In this document: piece after piece, positions 1 to 6,005 of the stretch
How positions within the stretch are numbered: the stretch's first letter is position 1
Layout: every line of letters starts with the position of its first letter
NCBI GenBank assembly: GCA_900313875.1
Contig: OMSY01000010.1
Span: forward strand, 1 to 8,090
From: an uncultured Actinomycetes bacterium
Lineage (GTDB): Bacteria > Actinomycetota > Coriobacteriia > Coriobacteriales > RUG844
Length of the DNA: 8,090 nt
Reading direction: 5' to 3'
Made by a program: the position numbers and the translations under genes
The notes under the pieces: generated by a model
The model's database searches: none
Seen by the model: the letters and a program-made list of their open reading frames with translations, nothing else
Told to the model about the DNA's origin: nothing

Positions 1-798
1 GACATCGTATCCGAGCATCTCGCAGGCGCCCTGTACCTGAGGATGCACGACGACGTCGGTCTCGTTCACATGGATGCTCACGCCACTCGCCTCGGCGAAC
101 TCGTTGAGGGTCGAGGCGAGACCGCCCCTCGTGGGGTCGCGGAAGCCCCTGACGCCGGGTGCGGCCTCGAGGACGTTGGCGATGAGATGGTTGAGCGGAG
201 CGGCGTCGCTCTCGACCGTGGTGGCGAAGGCGAGCTCCTCCCGACAGGAGATGACCGCGATGCCATGGTCCCCTATCGACCCCGAGAGCAGGACCTTGTC
301 TCCGGGCTTGCAATGGGAGCCCGACAGGTCAAGCCTTTCGGGGACGAAGCCCACGCCCGCCGTGTTGATGTAGATGCCGTCACCATGACCACGGTTGACG
401 ACCTTGGTGTCGCCGGTGACGATCTCCACGCCCGCCTCGGAGGCGACCTCTGCCATCGTCGCGCAGATGCGCTTGAGGTCCGCCATCGGGTATCCTTCCT
501 CGAGAACGAACCCGCAGGACAGGAACCTGACCTCGGCACCGCTCGTGGCCACATCGTTGACCGTTCCGCAGATGGCGAGACGACCGATGTCGCCACCGGG
601 AAAGAAGTGCGGATGGACCACGAAGGTGTCGGTGGAGAACGCGATGCGCGAACCAGCCGGAGGGGAAGGCAGCACGGCCGCATCGTCGGCGCGACGAAGG
701 ACGTCGCCGGCATATGCCTCGAAGAAGACCTCGTCGATGATGCGTTTCATCATCGAACCACCGCTTCCATGGGCGAGCAGTACGGTTTCGTCGTTCAT
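1..798 (-). CDS. hypE: HypE, hydrogenase maturation dehydratase (3' end outside window)
   Basis: HypE dehydrates the thiocarboxamide that HypF places on its C-terminal cysteine, giving the thiocyanate that supplies the cyanide ligands of the [NiFe]-hydrogenase iron; it acts in the cytosol. The 266 visible residues show the family pattern in order: LAHGSGG at 8-14, DDAAVL at 38-43 (ATP-binding region of the PurM/SelD-like fold), STDTFVVHPHFFPGGDIG at 55-72, CGTVNDVA at 77-84, a VTGDTKVVNRG segment near 127-137, then GDHGIAV and RDPTRGGLASTLNE further on. The family is about 330-340 aa, so roughly 70 residues, including the C-terminal cysteine that carries the substrate, lie beyond the left edge and cannot be checked. 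The start is the ATG at 798-796, preceded by GGAAGGA about 5 nt upstream; an in-frame stop 15 nt upstream excludes a longer form. It is the last visible gene of the nikR-hyp run, separated from hypD by 103 nt. Confidence 0.96.
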   Translation of the reverse strand, partial: MNDETVLLAHGSGGSMMKRIIDEVFFEAYAGDVLRRADDAAVLPSPPAGSRIAFSTDTFVVHPHFFPGGDIGRLAICGTVNDVATSGAEVRFLSCGFVLEEGYPMADLKRICATMAEVASEAGVEIVTGDTKVVNRGHGDGIYINTAGVGFVPERLDLSGSHCKPGDKVLLSGSIGDHGIAVISCREELAFATTVESDAAPLNHLIANVLEAAPGVRGFRDPTRGGLASTLNEFAEASGVSIHVNETDVVVHPQVQGACEMLGYDV

Positions 799-901
799 CT
801 CAATCCTTCCGGCTCATCGAGGTCATGGTGTCGGGAACCATCATAGAGCTAGTCGATTCCCGTGCATCCTTGCAGGCGACGGGAGAGGGTATCCGGATCT
901 C
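799..901 (-). other. hypD-hypE intercistronic spacer with a small dyad
   Basis: At 103 nt this is the longest gap inside the hyp run, where the other gaps are 3-27 nt. It has no credible open frame. CGGGAA at 832-837 can pair with TTCCCG at 857-862 (6 bp, 19-nt loop). No T-run follows on the minus strand, so it looks more like an intercistronic structure or processing site than a terminator. The hypE ribosome-binding site lies at its left end. I see no convincing promoter. Confidence 0.4.
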
Positions 902-1987
902 TCATGCGGTCCGGTAGCGGTAATGTGCGGCGCAGCTTCCCTCCGAGGAGACCATGCAGGGGCCCACCGGGTGTTCGGGCGTGCAGGTCGTGCCGAAGAG
1001 CGGGCAGTCCTCCGAGCGGATGACGCCGCGGAGCACATCACCGCAACGGCAACCGGCGGGCTCGATGGTGGGTTCGGGAACGGGTGCCAGCTTGCGTTCC
1101 GCGTCGAACGCGCGGTATGCTTCCCGGATACGCAGGCCGCTTGCGGGTATCGACCCAATCCCCCTCCAGGTCGCATCGCAGGGCTCGAAGACCTCGTTGA
1201 CCGCGGTCATGGCCGTGGGGTTCCCCTCGGCGCGGACGCCGCGTCCGTAGGCGATCTCGATCTCGGAACGTCCATCCGCCAGCTGCTTCAGCAGCATGGC
1301 GATGCCCTGGAGCAGGTCGACCGGCTCGAATCCGGTGATGACGCCGGGGGTGTGATAGTCCCTTGCGAGGAACTCGTACGGTTCCTTGCCGATGATCGTG
1401 GAGACGTGCCCCGGGAGGATGAATGCGCTGATGCGCACCTCGGGGTCGTTGACGAGGACCCCGAGGGTGGCCGGTACCGTCTTGTGTGCGGAATAGACCG
1501 AGAAGTTGTCCAGCCCCTCGTCGGAGGCGTGCTTGATGGCAACCGCGATCAGGGGCACGGTCGTCTCGAACCCGACCCCCGCGAACACGACTTCCTTGTC
1601 CGGGTTCTTGCGTGCCACATCGAGGGCGTCGAGTGGTGAGTAGACCACGCGCACATCATGCCCGTTCGCCCGCTCGTCGAGCAGGGATGAGGTGGAGCCG
1701 GGGACGCGCATCATGTCGCCGAACGTGGTGATGATGACTCCCTCGGTCCGGGCGAGAGCGATGATGGCATCGATGTCGCGGTTGGCGGTCACGCAGACCG
1801 GGCAGCCTGGTCCGGATATCAGATGCACCTTGTCAGGCAGGATGGAGGCGAGTCCACCCCGCGCGATGGCGACGGTATGGGTGCCGCAGACCTCCATGAG
1901 GTAGGTATCGCGTTCGGGGGCGAGCTTCTGGATGGATGCGACCAGGTCGCGGGCGAGTGCCGGGTCGCGGAAAGCGGAGAGGTCCAT
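902..1987 (-). CDS. hypD: HypD, [4Fe-4S] scaffold for Fe(CN)2CO assembly
   Basis: HypD forms a complex with HypC that receives cyanide from HypE and builds the Fe(CN)2CO unit of [NiFe]-hydrogenases. At 361 aa it is full length for the family. Visible signatures are CGTHT at 34-38 (its Cys is the conserved iron/thiol residue), GPGCPVC at 59-65, TTFGDMMRVPGS, FAGVGFETTVP, ILPGHVS and GFEPVDLLQGI in the middle. The C-terminal part has GCRCGDVLRG at 312-321, then cysteines at 328, 335, 344 and 352 in the CPLFG-CTP-PVGPCMVSSEGSC region that binds the [4Fe-4S] cluster. The start is the ATG at 1987-1985, only 4 nt after the hypC stop; a GAGGT and a nearer AAGG lie in the hypC tail just upstream, implying translational coupling. 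No damage or missing key residue is seen. Confidence 0.98.
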   Translation of the reverse strand: MDLSAFRDPALARDLVASIQKLAPERDTYLMEVCGTHTVAIARGGLASILPDKVHLISGPGCPVCVTANRDIDAIIALARTEGVIITTFGDMMRVPGSTSSLLDERANGHDVRVVYSPLDALDVARKNPDKEVVFAGVGFETTVPLIAVAIKHASDEGLDNFSVYSAHKTVPATLGVLVNDPEVRISAFILPGHVSTIIGKEPYEFLARDYHTPGVITGFEPVDLLQGIAMLLKQLADGRSEIEIAYGRGVRAEGNPTAMTAVNEVFEPCDATWRGIGSIPASGLRIREAYRAFDAERKLAPVPEPTIEPAGCRCGDVLRGVIRSEDCPLFGTTCTPEHPVGPCMVSSEGSCAAHYRYRTA

Positions 1988-1991
1988 GGCC

Positions 1992-2285
1992 TTACCCGAC
2001 CTCTTCCGTCTGCCGGGTGCTCGCGGCGCCCGCCTCTGCTTCCCTCGCCTCGTCGAACTGGTCGGCCACGAGCTCGGGGAACTCCCTGATCAGCTCGAGC
2101 GTGTCCTGTGCGTATTTCTCGTCGACCACCTCGATGGCGAAGCCGGCATGCACGAGCACATAGCCGCCGACCTCGGCCTTGGGGGTGAGCTCGAAGGAGA
2201 CGCGACGCTGGACACCCATCATGTCGATGGTGCCCATGCGCTTCTCATCGATGTCGATGACAACGCCTGGTATTGCGAGACACAT
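1992..2285 (-). CDS. hypC: HypC/HypG-family hydrogenase maturation chaperone
   Basis: HypC is the small chaperone that carries iron with HypD and delivers the Fe(CN)2CO unit to the hydrogenase large subunit. The protein begins MCLAIPG, the family hallmark: Cys2 becomes the N-terminal residue after removal of Met and is essential for binding. The conserved histidine of the family fits H46 in YVLVHAGFAI. A TTG two codons upstream would extend the frame to 99 aa, but it would bury Cys2 and shorten the spacing to the ribosome-binding site. I therefore place the start at the ATG at 2285-2283, which has AAGGAG 7 nt upstream and gives 97 aa. That is slightly longer than the usual 75-90 aa; the extra part is a charged C-terminal tail from about residue 75 with no recognisable motif. 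It sits 12 nt after the hypF stop and 4 nt before hypD. Confidence 0.96.
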   Translation of the reverse strand: MCLAIPGVVIDIDEKRMGTIDMMGVQRRVSFELTPKAEVGGYVLVHAGFAIEVVDEKYAQDTLELIREFPELVADQFDEAREAEAGAASTRQTEEVG

Positions 2286-2292
2286 GTTCAAA

Positions 2293-2298
2293 CTCCTT
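2293..2298 (-). promoter_or_regulatory. Ribosome-binding site of hypC, decides the start
   Basis: On the minus strand this reads AAGGAG and ends 7 nt before the ATG at 2285. It overlaps the hypF stop codon (2298-2300) by one base. The good spacing to this ATG, together with the need for Cys2, favours the ATG over the TTG at 2291. Confidence 0.75.
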
Positions 2299-4685
2299 CA
2301 TCCGTCATGCCTCTGCATGCGTGCAAGGGCAACGACCGCTTCACCGAACGCCACGCATCCGTCATTTGCCGGGAGGTCCTTCCCGACGAGCACCGTGAAC
2401 CCTGCTTCCTCGAGGCCGCGGCGGATGTGGGTGAGGAGGAAGAGGTTCATGAACACGCCACCTGACAGCGCGATGGTGTCACAGCCGAGCGATGGGGCGA
2501 GATGCTTGCAGCTTCCGACTATAGCTGCGGCGAACGCATGGTGGAGACGCAACGAGACCAATTCCCGCGAACACCCTTCCGCCATATCGTCAAGGGCAGC
2601 CCGCAACGCGGGAGCGGGGTCGATGACGAGGGGAGCGGTCGGGGCGTCGGAGACGTCGGTATGCTGCAATGCGAACCGGTAACGCTTCTCCGCCTCATCG
2701 GCTGCCGGGTCGCTGATGAGCTCCCCGGTCACGTCATCGTACAGTGCCGCCTCCAGCATGATCGCGGGTTCGCCTTCGTACGTCGTCTCTCGGCAGAGGC
2801 CGAGCAGGGCGGCGAAAGCGTCGAACAGACGTCCCGCACTCGAGGTGAGGGGGCAGTTGAGCTGCCTGTCGAGCATCTGCTCGGTCAGCTGCAGCTCCTC
2901 CTCGTCCATCTGCGACCGGGTCAACCGTGCCGCAGGATGGCCCGTCAGGTCATGCTCGCGCAGAAGCGCCCAGGCGATGCGCGGGGGATGCTTGATCGCA
3001 GCAGCGCTACCTGGAAGTCCGAAGGTGGCAAGATGCGCCACACGGGTGCTCTCCACCCAGTCGCAGAGGAGTATCTCCCCTCCCCAGACCGTGCCGTCAT
3101 CCCCGAAACCGGTGCCATCGAGGGCGACGCCGACCACCTTGCCGGGATGGTCGTGCTCGGCGGTCACCGAGGCGATGTGGGCATGGTGATGCTGTACCTC
3201 GAACAGGCCGCGCGGGTATTCGGCTGCATGTTCGTGCGCCCATTGCGTGGAGAGGTAGCCGGGGTGCTTGTCGCATGCGAGGGCCACGGGATCCAATCCG
3301 AAGAGCCTGCGGTAATGGTGGACGGTACCTTCCCAGACCTCGTACGTGAGGGCGTTCTCGAGGTCCCCGAGGTGCTGCGAGATGAACGCCGAGCCTTCGC
3401 GTGTGTAGCAGAAGGTGTTCTTCTGTTCCGGACCGCAAGCGAGGAGCTCGGGTGCATCACGCAGGCTCTCGGGCAGGGGCAGCGGGGTGGGCGCATAGCC
3501 GCGTGCGCGACGGACCATCACCACCTCGTCATCGACGACGCGGGTGACCGAGTCATCGTAGCGCGAGAGGATGGGCCGGTCGTTGGAGAGGAACGCATCC
3601 GCTATGGGGCTGAGGAACTCGAGGGCCTCGTCATCCCTCGCGAGGATGGGCTCCTCGGAGAGGTTGCCCGAGGTCATCACGAGGGGGAGCTGGATGCGGT
3701 GCAGCAGCAGGTGCTGAAGGGGGGTGTAGGGCAGCATGACACCGATCTCGCGCAGGCCCGAGGCGATGCCAGGGGCAAGGAGGGAGTTGCGTTTGCGTTG
3801 CAGCAGCACGATGGGGCGCACGCTGCCGGAGAGCAGCTTCTCCTCGGTGGGACCCACCACGCCGATGGCCCGGGCATCCTCCATCCCCGGGACCATGATG
3901 GCGAACGGCTTGTGGGGGCGATGCTTGCGCTGGCGCAGCTTGAGCACCGCGTTCCTGTTGGAGGCGTCGCAGGCGAGATGGTATCCGCCAAGTCCCTTGA
4001 TCGCGACGATGCCCCCCTGCTCGATGACGGCCGCTGCCTGGGCGATGACCATGTCCGACATACCTGGGGCATGCGCGCGCATGGCGGGGGCATCTCCATA
4101 GCGCCAGATGAGCTGCGGGCCGCAGGCGAAGCAGGCATCGGGCTGGGCATGGAAGCGCCGGTCGGTCGGGTCATGGTACTCGCGTGAACAGCTCGGGCAC
4201 ATCTGGAACGTCTGCATCGAGGTGTTCGGGCGGTCATAGGGCAGGGAGTCGATGATCGTGAAGCGCGGGCCGCATTGGGTGCAGTTGATGAACGGGTAGT
4301 GGAAGCGCCGGTCATGCGGGTCGAAGAGCTCGCGTGTGCACGAGGGGCAGGTGGCGATGTCCGGGGAGATGAGCGTCGAGGCCGAGAAGGATTCCCTGCT
4401 CTCGCGTATCTCGAAGGAAGGATACCCCTCGGGTTGCACCTGCTCATAGGTGAGGGAGTCGATGCGCGCCATCCCTGGGGCCATCTTCTTGATGCTGCGC
4501 AGGAAGGTGACCGTGTCCACCTCGGAACCCTCGGCGTGGACATGCACGCCATCGGTGGCGTTGAGCACCCATCCCGTGACCCCGAGGTTGCGGGCGAGGT
4601 TGTAGATGAAGGGCCTGAACCCAACTCCCTGAACGATGCCTCGGACGAGGATGTCGAACGCGAAGGGGGCGGATGGTGTCTGCAA
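2298..4685 (-). CDS. hypF: HypF, carbamoyltransferase for hydrogenase cyanide ligands
   Basis: HypF hydrolyses carbamoyl phosphate, adenylates the carbamate and transfers the carbamoyl group to the C-terminal cysteine of HypE. At 795 aa it is full length (family about 750-820). Domains in order: acylphosphatase-like with RGIVQGVGFRPF at 15-26; two zinc-finger-like C-x2-C-x18-C-x2-C motifs with cysteines at 113, 116, 135, 138 and 163, 166, 185, 188; YrdC-like with KGLGGYHLACDA at 230-241 and RKHRPHKPFA at 253-262; and a Kae1-like carbamoyltransferase domain with HHHAH at 499-503, ALDGTGFGDDGTVWGGE after it and SGGVFMN at 741-747. The start is a TTG at 4685: a TAG (the nikR stop) lies two codons upstream in frame, and no ATG or GTG occurs before the acylphosphatase motif. 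GGAGG lies 11 nt upstream, within the nikR tail, so it is probably translated by coupling to nikR. Confidence 0.97.
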   Translation of the reverse strand: MQTPSAPFAFDILVRGIVQGVGFRPFIYNLARNLGVTGWVLNATDGVHVHAEGSEVDTVTFLRSIKKMAPGMARIDSLTYEQVQPEGYPSFEIRESRESFSASTLISPDIATCPSCTRELFDPHDRRFHYPFINCTQCGPRFTIIDSLPYDRPNTSMQTFQMCPSCSREYHDPTDRRFHAQPDACFACGPQLIWRYGDAPAMRAHAPGMSDMVIAQAAAVIEQGGIVAIKGLGGYHLACDASNRNAVLKLRQRKHRPHKPFAIMVPGMEDARAIGVVGPTEEKLLSGSVRPIVLLQRKRNSLLAPGIASGLREIGVMLPYTPLQHLLLHRIQLPLVMTSGNLSEEPILARDDEALEFLSPIADAFLSNDRPILSRYDDSVTRVVDDEVVMVRRARGYAPTPLPLPESLRDAPELLACGPEQKNTFCYTREGSAFISQHLGDLENALTYEVWEGTVHHYRRLFGLDPVALACDKHPGYLSTQWAHEHAAEYPRGLFEVQHHHAHIASVTAEHDHPGKVVGVALDGTGFGDDGTVWGGEILLCDWVESTRVAHLATFGLPGSAAAIKHPPRIAWALLREHDLTGHPAARLTRSQMDEEELQLTEQMLDRQLNCPLTSSAGRLFDAFAALLGLCRETTYEGEPAIMLEAALYDDVTGELISDPAADEAEKRYRFALQHTDVSDAPTAPLVIDPAPALRAALDDMAEGCSRELVSLRLHHAFAAAIVGSCKHLAPSLGCDTIALSGGVFMNLFLLTHIRRGLEEAGFTVLVGKDLPANDGCVAFGEAVVALARMQRHDG

Positions 4686-4688
4686 GGG

Positions 4689-5111
4689 CTACAACGCCTC
4701 CCCGGTCGTCGTGGTGGTGAGGCTGCCGTGCTTGACGCCCTTCAGGCCGAGGAGCGCATCCGCGATCTCCTTGACCTGTGCGACGCTGCCGCGCATCGCG
4801 ATGATCTCGAGGCAGTTGTGTGCGTCGAGATGGATGTGCATGGTCGAGATGATCTCGTCGCAGTGGTCGTGTTGCACATCGTCGAGCCGCTTGGTGAGGT
4901 CGCTCGCATGATGGTTGTACACCATCGTGAGCGTGCCGCAGATCTCCTGGTCGGGGTCTGCGCAGCTGTCCTCGACCAGGGCATCTCGCACAAGGTCGCG
5001 GATCGCCTCGGAGCGGTTCTTCCTGATGCCGCGCCGTGCTGCCCGTTCGTCGAGCTTCTCGAGGAGATCTTGTGGCATCGCGATGGTGAAGCGTACGAGG
5101 TCGCTGCTCAT
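4689..5111 (-). CDS. nikR: NikR-type nickel-responsive transcriptional regulator
   Basis: NikR is a tetrameric repressor that binds DNA when nickel is bound, typically controlling nickel uptake and in some bacteria hydrogenase or urease genes. At 140 aa it is of normal length. Residues 6-45 form the ribbon-helix-helix domain (VRFTIAM strand, then DLLEKLDERAARRG and NRSEAIRDLVRDAL helices); residues 55-135 form the ACT-like nickel domain. The high-affinity nickel ligands of E. coli NikR (His76, His87, His89, Cys95) match His81, His92, His94 and Cys100 here, in the order QHDH, MHIH, then C100. Of the E. coli base-contacting strand residues Arg3, Thr5 and Thr7, the equivalents are Arg7, Thr9 and Ala11, so the third differs. 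The start is the ATG at 5111-5109 with AAGGAGG 4 nt upstream. The stop is 3 nt before hypF. Alignment is from memory of the E. coli protein. Confidence 0.95.
   Translation of the reverse strand: MSSDLVRFTIAMPQDLLEKLDERAARRGIRKNRSEAIRDLVRDALVEDSCADPDQEICGTLTMVYNHHASDLTKRLDDVQHDHCDEIISTMHIHLDAHNCLEIIAMRGSVAQVKEIADALLGLKGVKHGSLTTTTTGEAL
4697..4701 (-). promoter_or_regulatory. Ribosome-binding site of hypF inside the nikR 3' end
   Basis: The minus strand reads GGAGG, 11 nt before the TTG start of hypF. The spacing is long and the start codon is weak. Because the nikR stop falls between the two, a ribosome finishing nikR could re-initiate here. This is an inference from the layout. Confidence 0.5.
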
Positions 5112-5138
5112 GTGGCCTCCTTCAGAGGGTCTTCCCTG

Positions 5139-5387
5139 CTAGACGCGGGTCACCGTCACGTCCTTGGCATCATCCTCGTCGACGGCATCGTTGGCGTCGG
5201 TGAGGGCGGCGCGTGCCTCGTCGAGCAGGCCCTGGACCTCTTTCAGGGCCTTGGCGGTCTTGTCCTGACCACCATCATCGGCAAGATGATAGAGACGGTG
5301 GGTCCAGCGACGTGTGAGGGCCACGGCCTCGTCGATCTGCTCGATCGTCGACTTGAGCTGGTTGGTGTTGACTCCGTTGACGCACAT
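5139..5387 (-). CDS. Small helical protein of unknown function ahead of nikR
   Basis: This 82-aa acidic protein is not recognised. It starts MCVNGVNTNQ, then appears almost wholly helical (about 8-68) with heptad-like hydrophobic spacing in STIEQIDEAVALTRR and in KEVQGLLDEARAALTDA, suggesting a two-helix hairpin or coiled coil. It ends with an acidic stretch (DEDDAKD, near 70-76) and a short VTVTRV tail. It has one cysteine (Cys2), no signal peptide, no membrane segment and no metal-site cluster beyond scattered His. The ATG at 5387 has AAAGGA about 8-10 nt upstream. The frame stays open further upstream but has no suitable start with a ribosome-binding site, and the upstream part runs through hairpins. 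It ends 27 nt before nikR in the same direction, so it is probably co-transcribed. That hints at a link to nickel or hydrogenase, but nothing in the protein proves it. Confidence 0.7.
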   Translation of the reverse strand: MCVNGVNTNQLKSTIEQIDEAVALTRRWTHRLYHLADDGGQDKTAKALKEVQGLLDEARAALTDANDAVDEDDAKDVTVTRV

Positions 5388-5411
5388 GATGCAGGTCCTT
5401 TCATGAAGTGT

Positions 5412-5438
5412 GCCCGGAGAGGTGGACCGCCTCCGGGC
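5412..5438 (-). terminator. Hairpin between trxA and the small gene; terminator or leader structure
   Basis: GCCCGGAG at 5412-5419 pairs perfectly with CTCCGGGC at 5431-5438 (8 bp, 11-nt loop). It lies about 14 nt upstream of the AAAGGA that serves the small gene. No T-run follows, so its role as a terminator is doubtful. On the minus strand the loop contains GGTCC, complementary to GGACC at the ribosome-binding site (5394-5398), so a leader structure acting on translation is an alternative. Confidence 0.45.
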
Positions 5439-5458
5439 GTGTTGCCGGATGTTCTGCA

Positions 5459-5492
5459 CACGCGCCCAGGGATGCTGGGGCCTGGGCACGTG
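5459..5492 (-). terminator. Probable trxA terminator hairpin (no T-run)
   Basis: Arms 5459-5470 and 5481-5492 form a 12-bp stem (11 Watson-Crick pairs and one G-U in the minus-strand RNA) with a 10-nt loop. It begins 8 nt after the trxA stop, the place expected for a terminator. It lacks a T-run, as is common in high-GC actinobacteria, so read-through into the hyp run remains possible. No clear promoter is visible between this hairpin and the small gene. Confidence 0.6.
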
Positions 5493-5500
5493 CGTCGATG

Positions 5501-5821
5501 CTATGCCAGATGGGGTGCGAGCTCCGCGAGGATGTTCGCCTTGGGCTGCGCACCGATGATGGAGTGGACGGGCTTGCCTCCCTTGAACAACATGAGCGTC
5601 GGGATGCTTGCGATGCCGTAGCGCTGGGCGATGGGACCGGCGATGTCGACGTTGCACTTGCATACCGCGAAATCATCGCGCTCTGCGGCGATGTCCTCGA
5701 TGATGGGTCCCATCGTGCGGCAGGGGCCGCACCATACAGCCCAGAAATCGACGAGGACGGGCTTCTCGGCTTGCAGGACGAACTGGTCGAAGTTGCTGGT
5801 ATCGAGTTCGGTGACAGCCAT
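5501..5821 (-). CDS. trxA: Thioredoxin
   Basis: This is a cytosolic disulfide reductant of 106 aa, the standard single-domain thioredoxin length. The active site WCGPC is at 30-34 within DFWAVWCGPC; Asp25 corresponds to the buried Asp26 of E. coli and Lys55 to Lys57. The cis-proline is Pro74 in SIPT, and LMLFKGGKPV and a C-terminal helix follow. It has no signal peptide. Unusual are two extra cysteines, Cys54 and Cys56, on either side of the buried lysine. The start is the ATG at 5821-5819, with TAAGGAGG 4 nt upstream. It lies upstream of the small gene and nikR in the same direction but is separated by 113 nt with two hairpins, so it is probably its own unit. A TATATG at 5846-5851 (minus strand) could be a -10 box, but I find no matching -35. 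Confidence 0.97.
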   Translation of the reverse strand: MAVTELDTSNFDQFVLQAEKPVLVDFWAVWCGPCRTMGPIIEDIAAERDDFAVCKCNVDIAGPIAQRYGIASIPTLMLFKGGKPVHSIIGAQPKANILAELAPHLA

Positions 5822-5949
5822 GGGGCCTCCTTAGGATGATGCCGACATATAGAGGTTGTCTTGCATTGCCCCCACCTTAACACGAAGCGGATGGAGCGTA
5901 ACATGCCGTCGGCGAACGTGTTGTCGAGCCGTTGAGGCATCATCCGTCT

Positions 5950-5969
5950 GCCTGCCATCAGGCTATAAT
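5950..5969 (+). promoter_or_regulatory. Promoter -10 box with abutting dyad, for the unknown gene at 6006
   Basis: TATAAT at 5964-5969 is a perfect -10 hexamer, 36 nt before the ATG at 6006. No good -35 lies 17 nt upstream (CATCCG there), so an activator may be needed. Immediately left of the box, GCCTG (5950-5954) and CAGGC (5959-5963) form a perfect dyad with a 4-nt centre inside the -35/-10 spacer, where a repressor or a MerR-like regulator could bind. The -10 call is fairly sure; the operator is inference. Confidence 0.6.
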
Positions 5970-6005
5970 CAGGGAACCGCTGGAACCTGGAACGGAGGGC
6001 GGGAC

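Noticed and set aside
395..1639. A 414-codon plus-strand open frame opposite hypE and hypD
   Set aside because: It is antisense to two well-identified genes; the composition is typical of shadow frames in high-GC DNA.
2286..2291. TTG at 2291 as the hypC start (two residues longer)
   Set aside because: It would put the essential cysteine at position 4 and shorten the ribosome-binding-site spacing to about 1 nt, while the ATG at 2285 gives the invariant MCLAIPG start.
2502..4187. A 561-codon open frame on the plus strand opposite hypF
   Set aside because: It is antisense to a full-length hypF that has all catalytic motifs. Its low-complexity translation reflects the high GC third-position bias of hypF, and no family motif or ribosome-binding site supports it.
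4275..5621. A 448-codon plus-strand open frame across hypF, nikR, the small gene and trxA
   Set aside because: It crosses several well-supported minus-strand genes and their spacers and encodes no recognisable domain, so it is a shadow frame.
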